The position numbers and the translations under genes were made by a program. Below the pieces are notes generated by a model. The model ran no database searches. It was given only the letters and a program-made list of their open reading frames with translations, and was not told the DNA's origin. Of a stretch of 29,948 bases of DNA, positions 16,409 to 26,116 are shown piece after piece. The stretch is from Symbiodinium natans (Eukaryota > Sar > Dinophyceae > Suessiales > Symbiodiniaceae): positions 838,371-868,318 of the forward strand of contig CAJNDS010000968.1 of assembly GCA_905221605.1 (NCBI GenBank). The letters are read 5' to 3'. The stretch's first letter is position 1; the number at the start of each line of letters is the position of its first letter.

Positions 16409-16537
16409 CTGCAGACCCTCACGTAAGGGTGCGAAAGCCTGAGCCCAACCTGAATTCGACGCCCAACCTTACATCCACCCCAAAAGCCTCAAGCCTCAAA
16501 GGATAAACCATACACCCTAAACCCTAAACATTAAACC

Positions 16538-16576
<39 letters not shown>

Positions 16577-16615
16577 ACCCTAAACCCTAAACCCTAAACC
16601 CAACCCACAGGAGAC

Positions 16616-16722
16616 CTGAAAGCCAGGAGCCTGCCTCACTAGACTCATCCCAGAAAACCCATGGGCATGACTGAGGAGCTTGGGCGACCACAGGCATATA
16701 GCCATGGGTTCAGAAACAGGGC
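16616..16722 (-). CDS. Candidate exon
   Basis: 107 bp, GAAAG|GCC to TTTCAG|GTCTCC, encoding MAICLWSPKLLSHAHGFSGM, then SLVRQAPGFQ. Phase joins the 16800-16833 exon across a 77-bp intron that carries TTTAGGG-type repeats. Confidence 0.6.
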
Positions 16723-16799
16723 CTTTCGGGTTTAAAGTTGAGGGTTTAGGATTTAGGGTTTGGGGTTTAGGGTTTCGGGTTTATGACATTCAGGTTTAC

Positions 16800-16833
16800 G
16801 TGACCGACAACTGTTGACGCGGATGGCACTCGC
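16800..16833 (-). CDS. Candidate 34-bp exon
   Basis: A good pyrimidine tract and acceptor (TTTCTCTCTCAG|GCG), donor TCAC|GTAAAC, encoding ASAIRVNSCRS. Phase matches the next exon. Confidence 0.55.
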
Positions 16834-17084
16834 CTGAGAGAGAAAGTGACGATGATGCAGTAGGGGGCGTTCCTACTTCAGTGGTACCCATTTTGGGGGC
16901 TCCTGTACTAAGGATGAATATTGGAGGTTCCTAAACCCTACTAACCTTCAGCCCTTAACCGCAAACCCCAAACCCTATACCAGAGTCATGCTTGTTTTGA
17001 CTTTTGCGGCTAAACCCTAAACCCTAAGCCCTAAACCCTAAACCCTAAACCCTAACCCTAAACCCTAAACCCTAAACCCTAAAC

Positions 17085-17085
<1 letters not shown>

Positions 17086-17115
<30 letters not shown>
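17086..17115 (+). repeat. Poly-G run after CCCTAAA array
   Basis: About 30 G directly joined to the CCCTAAA tract at 17013-17086. Confidence 0.93.
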
Positions 17116-17159
17116 TAAATTGGGGAAGCCCTTATTGAGTTTCGAAGAAAAAAACCGAC

Positions 17160-17191
17160 CCAAGAGGGCCATTTCTCGGGGCTTGGCTTCC
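17160..17191 (-). CDS. Candidate 32-bp exon
   Basis: AACAG|GGAAG to CTTGG|GTCGGT, encoding EAKPREMALL. Phase fits the 17433-17498 exon. Confidence 0.38.
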
Positions 17192-17432
17192 CTGTTAACC
17201 GGGTTTAGGGTTTAGGGTTTAGGGTTTGGGGTTTAGGGTTTAGGGTTTAGGGTTAGGGGTTTAAGGTTTAGGGCGTCGGGATTTAGGGAATAAGGCTTAG
17301 GGGTTTTAGGGTTTAGGGCTTGGGGCTTTCGGGTTTAGGGCTTGGGGTTTAGGCTTTAGGGCTTAGGGGTTCAGTTGAGGCTTTTGGGGCTGAGGGCCAA
17401 GGGTTTTCAGGCTTTTGGGCTGAAAAGTCTTC

Positions 17433-17498
17433 CAGTGCATCCAAGGCGTCACAATCTCCTCTGAGATCTCGCTGGATGTGGTGAGGAGAAAATGCTTC
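17433..17498 (-). CDS. Candidate exon
   Basis: GGCAG|GAAG onward encodes KHFLLTTSSEISEEIVTPWM, ending with a possible GA donor CACTG|GAAGAC. Composition strongly coding. Not recognised. Confidence 0.58.
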
Positions 17499-17699
17499 CT
17501 GCCATTAACAAGGCGAAAGCCCTAAGCCCTGGAAACCCGGAGCCCTGGAAACCCAAAACTAAAAAGCCCTAAACCCGTACACCCTAAACCCCCTAAAAAC
17601 CCTGAAGCATGTTCTAGGAGGGGCTTCAAGGGCGCTAGGGCTTTCAGCTTAGCAGCCGGAGTTTCTCATGTTTTTGAGGGCTTGCGGGGTTGGCGGGTT

Positions 17700-18300
17700 T
17701 GGGGTTTAGGGTTTGGGGGGGTGAAGGTTTAGCGTTTAAGGCTCAGGGTTCAACCCCTAAACCGCACAACCTAAACCCCTAAACCCCCCCAAGCCCTATG
17801 AAAATCCTGACCTGTTCGAACATTCCCAAGTGCCCTCGACCCATAGAGAAACTCTGCAAAGTGCGCCGTTGGGAGTTCTAGAGTTTGGGGTGTAGGGCTT
17901 AGGGAGTACTGGAGGTCTAGGGAGATCGTTTTCAGTCTTCAGTACAGGGGCATGGGACCTGAGCCAAATGGCGGAGGTTGCTTTAAACACAGGGAAGAGA
18001 TGTTCAGTGTACTACCTGGGTGTGCTGCCGGCTTTCGGGTGTCATGCCCTCGTATTGTCGCGGGGATTCTTCCTCTAAGTTGCAAGGGTTGTGGCGAGGC
18101 TAAATGTGGGGATTGGGTGTTGGGAGGTTGGGTTTCTAGGGAACACGGCCAACCATCTGAATTATCTCTGCTCGTTCCTCTTCGCGTCCCTGCTGCATTG
18201 TGGCTCCACCACAATTGGGCGGTTGCTCAGGAGCTTACTTTCTTCTCCTAGAATATGGGGTAGGCTCTAGGAACCCAGGCTGTGGTGATGAGATTTTGTT
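17700..18300. other. Mostly non-repetitive, unresolved
   Basis: Long overlapping frames on both strands (minus 17796-18214, plus 17952-18251) but no clear splice pattern. The minus strand contains CGCCATTTGGCTCAG at about 17960-17974, close to part of the dinoflagellate spliced leader. Confidence 0.35.
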
Positions 18301-18444
18301 TCTTTAACAAAAGGACCTTAAACACCTACACCCTGAAACAAAAAACCGAAACCCGAAACCCTAAACTCCTAAACCCTAAACCCCTTAACCCCCCCCCCCC
18401 CTGGACCCTTCACCCTCACAAGCCGAAGAAACCCTAGACGCGAA

Positions 18445-18547
18445 ACCCTAAACCCTGGACCCTAAACCCCAAACCCCAAACCCCAAACCCCAAACCCCAA
18501 ACCCCAAACCCTAAACCCTAAACCCTAAACCCTAAACCCTAAACCCT
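18445..18547 (-). repeat. CCCCAAA then CCCTAAA array
   Basis: Seven CCCCAAA variants followed by perfect CCCTAAA units. Confidence 0.93.
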
Positions 18548-18637
18548 GACATCCCCAAAGCCCCAAACTGCTCCTGGCCGGGCCCAGCAGCGGCGGGTCC
18601 TGGAGTTCGCCTTGGCAAGGCTTGGGAATTCATGTGA

Positions 18638-18707
18638 TTTAGGGTTTAGGGTTTAGGGTTTAGGGTTTAGGGTTTAGGGTTTAGGGTTTAGGGTTTAGGG
18701 TTTAGGG
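18638..18707 (+). repeat. TTTAGGG array, 10 units
   Basis: Perfect. With 18445-18547 it brackets a GC-rich island open on both strands. Confidence 0.96.
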
Positions 18708-20290
18708 CAAAGGGTGTTTGACCAGCCGAGACCCGAGGAAGTCATCCATGCCAAGCAAGCACCAGCTTTGTTCCCTCATGTTCCGTAGACACCCTAAACC
18801 CTGTGAATTCAGAGCTTTGACCAACCGCAGTTCGGGCGCAGTAGAAGAGATAGAGGGCTTGAGGCTCCCGAAGCGACCAAGGTGAAGATTGAACCATAAG
18901 GTTTCCGGGCATTTCGCAGCAAGCCGGTCTTGATCACAGAGATCGCTAGATGAACCAATAACCCCGTTTAGAGCTCGGGTGCTGCGTGGGGTTGCCAATT
19001 CCGTCCACTCTTTGCTGTCGCTGAGTCATGTTCAGTATATGGTTTAAGGGTTTAGGGTGACAACCCAAGCTGGATGGCCCCCCAGAATCGTAGGCACTAA
19101 AGTCACTAAAGACGACCTTGATAGCTGATAGCCCAACCCCGACTTTCGGAAAACTTAGGGCTCGCAAGTCCTGTGCCCGCCGAGGCAACGGCCGAAGGCC
19201 CAAAACAAGTCCAAGGCGTCGTGAATTTCCTTCCGATGGAACACCGTGTCTGACCCCCTGAGCCCTAAACCCTGAACCCTAAACCCCTTTTTGCATCCAT
19301 CTAACACCCTCTTGCAAGGCTTGTCTCCGGTGAGGTTTGAAAGCGCCGCCGTGCCTAAGGAGCATGACACCCCCCGACCCCTTATCCACGTTGCCAGCCC
19401 GTCATAGTACACCTGGAAGAAACCTATGTGCTGGTAAGCCAGGGGGGAGGGGGGCAGGGGGTGGGGGCTGCACCCAAGTTCGCCCTAGCCGCACGAGAAA
19501 GCTCTCGGGATACTAGGTTGATCTGAAGAACGGAATTTAAGGCTCCCAAACAGTTATCATGCAGGAGACGGCAATCCCTGAGTCTATACCCACCCCCCAG
19601 CAACAAACAGAAGCCTCAAGTTTACAATGTTCTCGCGTCCCGACCTCCTTGAACCGAATTTACATCGTCAGAGCACGAACCCCGCAACACCAACGAGACT
19701 TAGATTTCAGCCCATATAGGATGGCCCGTAAAACCCTCTGAAAGTTTCAGTCTGAAAGATACTCTTAAATAGGATCCTCTTCAACCCAATAACGGAAAAT
19801 ATGCAATGTCCCTGGCCCAAGCGTCTACCGAGCCATGGGAGTTTGGGGCTACGGGGCTTTTGGCTCAAGATAGCCTGGGGCAACTCCCTTGTCCCGAGCC
19901 TCCAGCACCCAACCCGACGTCCTACCAGTATCGAAAACGCTCCTGATAGAATATTTTTCAGGACCACAGGGGAATCCGACCCCTGCATTACTAGTAGGGT
20001 CCCCACCCAAAGGGATACATACTAGAATCTCGGACAGAACATACTCCAAAAATCACAAAGCAGCGAATCATTGGGTCTGTGGGGCTATGTGAATCCACAG
20101 ATCACTTTGCACGGTTATCGGCAGCTGTGCTGCCATAGTCGTGCACCAAGAAAACACATTTAGTTGACCAGCGCATGCTGGGATCACCAATGTGCATTGT
20201 CGTTTTTCAGGACACAATGCCGCTGATGACCGATTTGTTTGCGTCTGTGTGCTTGTGTCACGTCCTAAACCCCCTTCAGGCAAAATCTAC
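18702..20290 (-). CDS. Coding-dense minus-strand region, exons unresolved
   Basis: A repeat-poor block with many protein-like minus frames: WFNLHLGRFGSLKPSISST (about 18890), VVFSDFSAYDSGGPSSLG (about 19110), TVFHRKEIHDALDLFWAFGR (about 19240), YYDGLATWIRGRGVSCSLGT (about 19405), ALNSVLQINLVSRELSRAAR (about 19540) and QCTLVIPACAGQLNVFSW (about 20200). Frames change between segments, so either introns are short or the copy is decayed. The family is not recognised. The overlapping plus-strand frames look weaker. Interval limits are approximate. Confidence 0.42.
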
Positions 20291-20293
20291 TGG

Positions 20294-20598
20294 CCCTAAA
20301 CCCTAGAACTCCACCCTAAACCGCAAACCCTAAACCCTAAACCCTGAACCCTAGAGACCCTAAACCCTAAACCCTAAACCCTAGACCCTAAACCCTAAAC
20401 CCTAAACCCTAAACCCGAGAAACCTAAGCCCTCACCTCCTACGGCGCGCGGCGCCTCCATGCCTCGATCATAAGCACTCCGCGCCCAGCGTGGCGGCGGG
20501 AGGCCTCGGGTGTTTTTAGGGTTAGGGTTTAGGGTTTAGGGTTTAGGGTTTGGGGTTTAGGGTTTAGGGTTTAGGGTTTAGGGTTTAGGGTCTAGGGT
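20294..20598. repeat. Opposed arrays around a candidate exon
   Basis: Degenerate CCCTAAA at 20294-20415 and TTTAGGG at 20515-20598 flank the 20443-20504 island. Confidence 0.9.
20443..20504 (-). CDS. Candidate exon
   Basis: CCCGAG|GCC to GCGCC|GTAGGA, encoding ASRRHAGRGVLMIEAWRRR between opposed telomere-type arrays. Confidence 0.48.
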
Positions 20599-21003
20599 TG
20601 GTTTTTCTCGTTGCGTGTGTTTTGTTGTTTTCATAACTTTATCGTTGCATGGTTGCCCAAAAGTGTTTTAAAGTCAGCGAATTTGGGCGAGCTTATACCA
20701 ATCATGTCCAAAGAGTTGTTCCCGCCTAGCAGTCTACTCCTGACTTAGCCCAGGGTGTCCCTGGAGTGCGAGTGCCCCAACCCCGTCTGTCCCTGGAGTG
20801 CCCAACCCCAGAGTATCTCTACCTAGAGAGGGTGGGGATATTCGAAGTAAAAAAAGATTTAAACGAGCTCATTTAGTTTGGTCGACTTCAATTTAGGGTT
20901 TCGGGTTTTCGGGACTGTGGCAAGGCACCCGAAAATTTAGAGGCATTTTTTCGTGGCCCTTTTCAGCGCCTTCGGGGCCGGCTTTGAGGCCCCAAAAGGA
21001 GAG
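20599..21003. other. Repeat-poor stretch, no firm gene
   Basis: Contains an imperfect direct repeat of CTGTCCCTGGAGTGC (about 20755 and 20789). A 29-bp minus-strand island about 20732-20704 has AG|GCGGG and G|GTATAAG edges. Near 20940-21000 one island is open on both strands, with a GAG|GTTTAG donor on the plus strand. Confidence 0.4.
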
Positions 21004-21098
21004 GTTTAGGGTTTAGGGTTTAGGGTTTAGGGTTTAGGGTTTAGGGTTTAGGGTTTAGGGTTTAGGGTTTAGGGTTTAGGGTTTAGGGTTTAGGGTTT
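21004..21098 (+). repeat. TTTAGGG array, 13 units
   Basis: Perfect, degrading at the right end. Confidence 0.96.
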
Positions 21099-21164
21099 GG
21101 GGTGTAGGGTTCAGAGTTTGGGGCGATCTAGTGTAGGACGCGCGAAACCACACCCGCCGCAAAC

Positions 21165-21231
21165 CTTCAATTTCGCTGAAAAGCCAGCGATCAGCAAAAC
21201 CATGGGTAGGGAACCCAACAAGGGTATGCTT
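21165..21231 (-). CDS. Candidate hydrophobic exon
   Basis: Encodes SIPLLGSLPMVLLIAGFSAK to TTGAAG|GTTTGC. Likely a membrane or signal segment; the acceptor is AG|A. Confidence 0.48.
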
Positions 21232-21376
21232 CTACTTCTCTCAACCCAAGCCCTAAACCCTGAATCCTACACCGCCTCTTAACCCTAGACCCTAAAACCC
21301 TAAACCCCTAAACGCTAAACCCTCAACCGTAAACCGTAAACCCTAAACCCTAAACCCTAAACCGAACCCCACGTAC

Positions 21377-21451
21377 CCGGCCTGGCACGGTTGGCACCTC
21401 GACGGAGGGCGGCGTGGATGTCGCCAGCAGTGCGGAGAGGTCAGCGGCCTC
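21377..21451 (-). CDS. Candidate 75-bp exon
   Basis: GGCAG|GAG to GGCCGG|GTACGT, phase 0 to 0, encoding EAADLSALLATSTPPSVEVP. Both splice sites are good. The frame is open further upstream as well. Confidence 0.6.
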
Positions 21452-21498
21452 CTGCCGTTCTGTGAATTCAGGCTTTGTGTGCAGGGTTCAGGGTTGGG

Positions 21499-21732
21499 GT
21501 TTAGGGTTTAGGGTTTAGGGTTTAGGGTTTAGGGTTTAGGGTTTAGGGTTTAGGGTTTAGGGTTTAGGGTTTAGGGTTTAGGGTTTAGGGTTTAAGGTTT
21601 AGGGTTTAGGGTTTAGGGTTTAGGGTTTAGGTTTGGGGCTTCGGGTTAGGGTTTAGGGTTTAGGGTTTAGGGTTTAGGGTTTAGGGTTTAGGGTTTCGGG
21701 TTTCGGGTTTCGGGTTTCGGGTTTCGGATTTC
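21499..21732 (+). repeat. TTTAGGG array ending in TTTCGGG units
   Basis: About 26 TTTAGGG units followed by five to six TTTCGGG units in a row, a clustered variant block. Confidence 0.94.
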
Positions 21733-21849
21733 GGGATAGGGTTTCTGGACTCAAGAGTAAACCAGGAGTGAAAAGGGTACAGTTTTGGGCTAAAAGGGGC
21801 TTAGAGGGAACCTAAACCCTAAACAGGAAATAAAGGCCTACTCTGAGTC

Positions 21850-22260
21850 CTAGTTAAGAAACCCAAAAGGATTTGTTTTTTTCAGCTCCTTGTGGAACAC
21901 ACGTAAAAGTAGGTTTGTTGGCAAAGGTAAACGGTTGTGCGTAAAACCTAAATCCCGAAAACCCCAGCACGGCACGGAACTTCCACCCGTCCCTGACTCT
22001 CCAACTTTGGTGTTCGGGGTTTGGCTACGTCTACGGCTGCAAGGGCTGGTGGTACCCTCAACCCTCAACCCCGAACCCCTGCAATAGAACTGGGTCGCTT
22101 AGAGCCCTGCTTTGCTGGATCTAGGGTTCATGCAGGGTTTAGGGCACAACCTATAGGTGAATTCGTGTGCCGCACGTGTCCTGGGTGAGGTGGTGGATGG
22201 AACGCGGCAGCTTCGCAAGCGTCTGCAGCGAGCTCTCTACGCGAACGCCTAAACCCTACA
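21850..22260. other. Island cluster, strand unclear
   Basis: Minus 21898-21852 encodes ELKKTNPFG after CACAAG|GAG. At 22165-22250 the plus strand encodes GEVVDGTRQLRKRLQRALYA with a stop, while the minus encodes VESSLQTLAKLPRSIHHLTQ. No model is proposed. Confidence 0.35.
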
Positions 22261-22386
22261 CCCCAAACCCTGAACCCTGAACAATCCTAAACTCTAAGCC
22301 CCAAACCCCAAACCCTACAAACCCTCAACCCTCAACCCTAAACCCTAAACCCTAAACCCTAAACCCTAAACCCTTCCCCACAAAAG

Positions 22387-22492
22387 GAAAAGCAGCTTGG
22401 CCAGTCCCATGCAAAGCAGCCCCGATGAGCCACCCAACCCCGAACGCCTGATGGCAGCCACGCTACGAACATGGAAACAAAACTCCGGAGTC
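22387..22492 (+). CDS. Candidate plus-strand exon with GTAAGT donor
   Basis: AAAAG|GAAA to GGAGTC|GTAAGT, 35 codons, encoding SSLASPMQSSPDEPPNPERL, then MAATLRTWKQNSGV. GTAAGT is the best consensus donor in the window. The minus strand is also open after CATCAG|GCG (AFGVGWLIGAALHGTGQ), so this is not certain. Confidence 0.48.
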
Positions 22493-22667
22493 GTAAGTGG
22501 GTTTAGGGTTTAGGGTTTAGGGTTCAGGGTTGCTTTAGGGTTTAGGGCTTAGGGTTTAGGGTTTAGGATAAGTCTGTCCATGGTTTGGGTTTTAGGCTTG
22601 GGGTTTGGGTGCGAGTTTTTGCCCTAAACCTTATGCCCTAAACACTAAGCTCTAAACTTCTAAACCC

Positions 22668-22723
22668 TACTTAACCCTAAACCCTAAACCCTAAACCCTA
22701 AACCCCCCCCCCCCCCCCCCCCC
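22668..22723 (-). repeat. CCCTAAA array joined to poly-C
   Basis: Four units run straight into about 19 C, the mirror of the array plus poly-G at 17086. Confidence 0.92.
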
Positions 22724-22734
22724 TAAACGCTTGC

Positions 22735-22805
22735 CTCCATGTTTGTCCGGGCCAACGTCAAGGCATCTACGCTCCTGAGAGACGCTCTGGGCACACATTA
22801 GCCTT
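22735..22805 (+). CDS. Candidate exon with stop
   Basis: MFVRANVKASTLLRDALGTH and TAG. Could be a last exon on the plus strand; the minus strand is partly open. Confidence 0.3.
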
Positions 22806-22937
22806 GAAGGCTTAGGGTTTAGGGCTTCCAGGGGCTTTGGGTTTAGGGTCTAGGGCTTAGTGAGTTCAGGGCTTAAAGGCTTGTATTCGGGTTTAGGACT
22901 TAGTATGAGCACTGATGTCATCAATCGTAATCATAGG

Positions 22938-23077
22938 GTAGTTGCATGGTCCGTTCATATGGCCCGTTGGAAGGGCACCCCTCACATACCCCTTATATAC
23001 CTTGCAGAACCCAAGGGCGCGTACATCAGAAACCTTTAGCGAGGCAAAGGGGCCATATTAAGGGACCATGAAACTAC
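22938..23077. mobile_element. MITE-like element, 28-bp TIRs
   Basis: 140 bp. Arms at 22938-22965 and 23050-23077 match at 25 of 28 bases and begin GTAGTT. A diverged, oppositely oriented copy is at 14381-14518. No obvious target-site duplication and no AG at either edge, so it is not called an intron. Confidence 0.75.
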
Positions 23078-23119
23078 TCTTAACATCAACGACAAAGGCT
23101 GAATATTAGGGCCAAGTCT

Positions 23120-23340
23120 GTCTAAGACTTCAAAAAGTAGACCCCAAACCCTAAACCCTAAGCCCTAAGCCCAAACCCCCAACCCTAAACCCTGAGCCCA
23201 AACCCTAAACCCTAAACCTAAACCCTGAACCCTGAACCCTGAACCCTAAACCCTTAAACCCTTACACCCTTAAACCCTTAAACCCTTAAACCCTTAAACC
23301 CTTAAACCCTTAAACCCTAAACCCTAAACCCTAAACAAGA
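23120..23340 (-). repeat. Degenerate array with CCCTTAAA block
   Basis: Eight consecutive 8-bp CCCTTAAA units (one altered) lie between CCCTGAA and CCCTAAA units. Confidence 0.9.
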
Positions 23341-23392
23341 CAAGAAGTTCTTGGCCGAGGCTCCTGGCCATGCCATGTGCCGTCGCGAAGGT
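23338..23392 (+). CDS. Candidate exon
   Basis: Encodes KKFLAEAPGHAMCRREG at a GCGAAG|GTTTGG edge, between telomere-type tracts. Confidence 0.38.
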
Positions 23393-23419
23393 TTGGGCGG
23401 AGCCTGGCGAGAACTTGTG

Positions 23420-24150
23420 GGGTTTAGGGTTTAGGGCTAGGGTTTAGGGCTTAGGGCTTGGGGTTTAGGGTTTCGGGCCCCTAAGCCCCAAACACCCGAA
23501 ACTCCGAATTAAACCATAAAATCCTGAAGCCCTTGGCCCTAAATCTACAACCCTCGACTAAGCCCTAAGAAGCAAGGCACCAGCTTCACCCAAACGTCCT
23601 GCACCCCTACACCCCTAACCCCACTAAACACCTAAAACCCTGCCCTAACCCTAAACCCTAAACCCTAAACCCTAAACCCTAAACCCTAAACCCCAAGGCC
23701 CTGGCCTCCCCCAAACCCCTAAGCTCCTAGACTGGACTGGGTTTGGGGGCCTGTATACAACATGTTTTCTACGCGTTTATGGTTTAGGGTTTAAAAGGTT
23801 CAGCTTAGGGTTCAGGATTTTCGGTTTAGGGTTTAGGGCTTAGGGTTCAGGATTTTCGGTTTAGGGTTTAGGGTTTTGGGGTCTAGGGACGGCCGATAGG
23901 CGCGCAACAAAAGCTCTTTCCATATCAGCCGCAGCAAACCCCCCCAAAAAACCTGAACCTTAAGGTCTGAGGTTTTAGGGCTCTAGCGCTTCAGGGCTTT
24001 AGGAAATTCGGTTTCAGGGGCCCTGGAACGCAAACCCTATATAAGGTCCGAGGCTTTAGGGTTTTAGGGTTTAGGGTTTTAGGTTTAGGGGTTTAGGGGT
24101 TTAGGGTTTTAGGGTTTAGGGTTTAGGGTTTAGGGCTTTAGGCTTTCGGG
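23420..24150. other. Degenerate telomere-type sequence, no gene seen
   Basis: Mixed short tracts in both orientations (23421-23475, 23640-23695, 23780-23890, 24055-24135) with no convincing exon between them. A 25-bp AGGGCTTAGGGTTCAGG type unit is repeated near 23811 and 23837. Confidence 0.6.
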
Positions 24151-24202
24151 CTCTTTGGCTGCGCGACCCCGAACTGTAAACCCGAGACGCGGGGCCTGAC
24201 AC

Positions 24203-24253
24203 CCAGCCGCCAAAGTCTTTGGGCGGGAAAGAGTCGCACCACAGGGCAGAGGC
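24203..24253 (-). CDS. Candidate 51-bp exon
   Basis: GCCAG|GCC to GGCTGG|GTGTCA, phase 0 to 0, encoding ASALWCDSFPPKDFGGW. Confidence 0.5.
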
Positions 24254-24483
24254 CTGGCAGGGTTCAGGGTTGAGGGTTGAGGGTTGAGGGTTGAGGGTTC
24301 AGGGTTAAGGGTTTAGGGTTAAGGGTTTAGGGTTTAGGTTTAGGGTTTAGGGTTGAGGGTTGAGGGTTAAGGGTCTGGGTTTAGGGTTTAGGGGGAGGGG
24401 AGGGGTTTAGGACTTTGTTTTATGGTGAGGGATTAAGGGTTTTGGGAGTTTGCGGGGTGCCTGGGTGTGTGTTTAGGGCCTCA

Positions 24484-24562
24484 GGACGAGGACGAGGATG
24501 AGGACGAGGAGGAGGACGAGGAGGAGGAGGAGGAGGAGGAGGAGGAGGAGGAGGAGGAGGAG
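24484..24562 (+). repeat. (GAG/GAC)n microsatellite
   Basis: A GAGGAC-type array resolves into pure GAG triplets. It would read as poly-acidic on the plus strand but has no supported exon context. Confidence 0.88.
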
Positions 24563-24572
24563 CAAACTGCAA

Positions 24573-24905
24573 ACACCCTAAACACCCTAAACCCCTAAAC
24601 CCCTAAACCCGTAAACCCGTAAACCCCTAAACCCCTACACCCCTAAACCCCTAAACCCCGAAACCCCCTAAACCCCCAAACCCCTAATCCCCTAAACCCC
24701 CTAAACCCCCAAACCCCCAAACCCCTAAACCCCTAAACCCCCAATCCCCTAAGCCCCTAAACCCCTAAACCCTAGTAAACCCTAAACCGTAGTACTGTCA
24801 ACCCTCAACCCTAAACCCTAAACCCTGATAAACCCTAAACCCTAACCCTATAAACCCTAAACCCTAAACCCTAAACCCTAAACTCTATAAACCCTTAACC
24901 CTAAA
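24573..24905 (-). repeat. CCCCTAAA-variant array
   Basis: About 20 units of 8-9 bp (CCCCTAAA, CCCCCTAAA, CCCCGTAAA), then 7-bp CCCTAAA units. Confidence 0.9.
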
Positions 24906-24923
24906 TAGATATTGAAGGACCTG

Positions 24924-25001
24924 GACGCCGCAGGCCCGCAGCGTGTGGGTCGGGGGAAGCGCCGACCACGAGCCAGGCTGGCAGGGGAGGCTCTGGGGGT
25001 T
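24924..25001 (+). CDS. Candidate exon, basic
   Basis: After TTGAAG|GAC the plus strand encodes DLDAAGPQRVGRGKRRPRAR and LAGEALG to a GGG|GTTTCT edge. The minus strand is also open. Confidence 0.4.
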
Positions 25002-25159
25002 TCTAGGGTTTAGGGTTTAGGGTTTTCTAGGGCTCCAGTGGGGTTTAAGGGTTTAGGGTTTAGGGGGTTTAGGGGTTTAGGGGGTTTAGGGGTTCAGGGT
25101 TTAGGGGGGTTTAGGGGGTTTAGGGGGTTCAGGGGTTTGGGGGTTTAGGGTGTCTTGTT

Positions 25160-25279
25160 CTAGGTTGCCCAGTAACCAGTAACCTAGGATGAAAAAGGGT
25201 GCCCTTTTTTGCTTAAAGGGGTTTATAAGGGAACCTGAACCTACCAAAAAGGGAATAAGGGTACTACTGGGCATCCTAG
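25160..25279. mobile_element. MITE-like element with 15-bp TIRs
   Basis: 120 bp. Left end CTAGGTTGCCCAGTA and right end TACTGGGCATCCTAG are inverted repeats matching at 14 of 15 bases. TGTT flanks both ends, a possible 4-bp target-site duplication, though part of the left flank is shared with the 11572 copy. Confidence 0.72.
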
Positions 25280-25404
25280 TGTTGTAGGGCTTCAGATTTT
25301 AGGGTTTAGGGTCTACTTGGCAGTTCATGGGATTCGAATATACTCCTCTAGACAGGTGCTACATAGAAGACTTTAGCTACACTCACTCTGGTGTGGGGGG
25401 TTCA

Positions 25405-25475
25405 AGTTCTCGCGCTGTTGCAAGGTGCCTCAACGACCTGGATCAGCTCCCGCGGCAGCCCTTCCTTGCAACTGG
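25405..25475 (-). CDS. Candidate exon with stop
   Basis: Encodes CKEGLPRELIQVVEAPCNSA, R, T and a TGA stop. Plausible C-terminus. Confidence 0.42.
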
Positions 25476-25527
25476 GGTTTAGGGTGTAGGGCTTAAGGGT
25501 TTAGGGTTTAGCGTGTAGGGCATAGCG

Positions 25528-25617
25528 TCACACGCCACTGACAGGGTCAGCTACGCCGTGCGGTTCAATTCTTTTGGGGCTGGAGAAGGCTCCCCGACAT
25601 CACAACTGCGGGATTAA
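25528..25617 (+). CDS. Candidate exon with stop
   Basis: Encodes HATDRVSYAVRFNSFGAGEG, then SPTSQLRD and TAA. The minus strand is weaker but partly open. Confidence 0.38.
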   Translation, partial: SHATDRVSYAVRFNSFGAGEGSPTSQLRD

Positions 25618-25867
25618 GGGGATCTAGACGCTCTTCATCAGGTTCCTCCTAACGAGAACAGAATGGAACACAGAAGGATAAGCAGGGTTTTAGGGTGTTT
25701 TGGGTTTAGGATTTCTCGCTTAATTTGGGTCTAGGGTCTCCTATGAGAACCAGGAATGATGTGTTTTCTGTATAGCTCCGACACACCTACCCGGCGTGAG
25801 AAATAATGACTCTATGTATATGTCGGGCGTTCTCAACATTGTACCCACATTGCGCACCTACCGCGGC

Positions 25868-26116
25868 CCCTAAACCCTAAACAACCCTAAACCCTAAACC
25901 CTAAACCCTGGACCCTAAACCCTAAACCCTAAACCCTAAACCCTAAACCCTAAACCCTAAACCCTAAACCCTAAACCCTACATGAATCGGGAACCTTGCC
26001 GCTAAACAAACAAACAGAGAAGGGCACTTCTGGGTGTCCTAAACCCTAAACCCTAAACCCTAAACCCTAAACCCTAAACCCTAAACCCTAAACCCTAAAC
26101 CCTAAACCCTAAACCC
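25868..26116 (-). repeat. Two CCCTAAA arrays
   Basis: 25868-25980 and 26038-26116, about 15 and 11 units. The spacer carries an AAGGGCACTTCTGGGTGTCCT sequence resembling the right end of the 25160 element, possibly a solo end. Confidence 0.88.
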
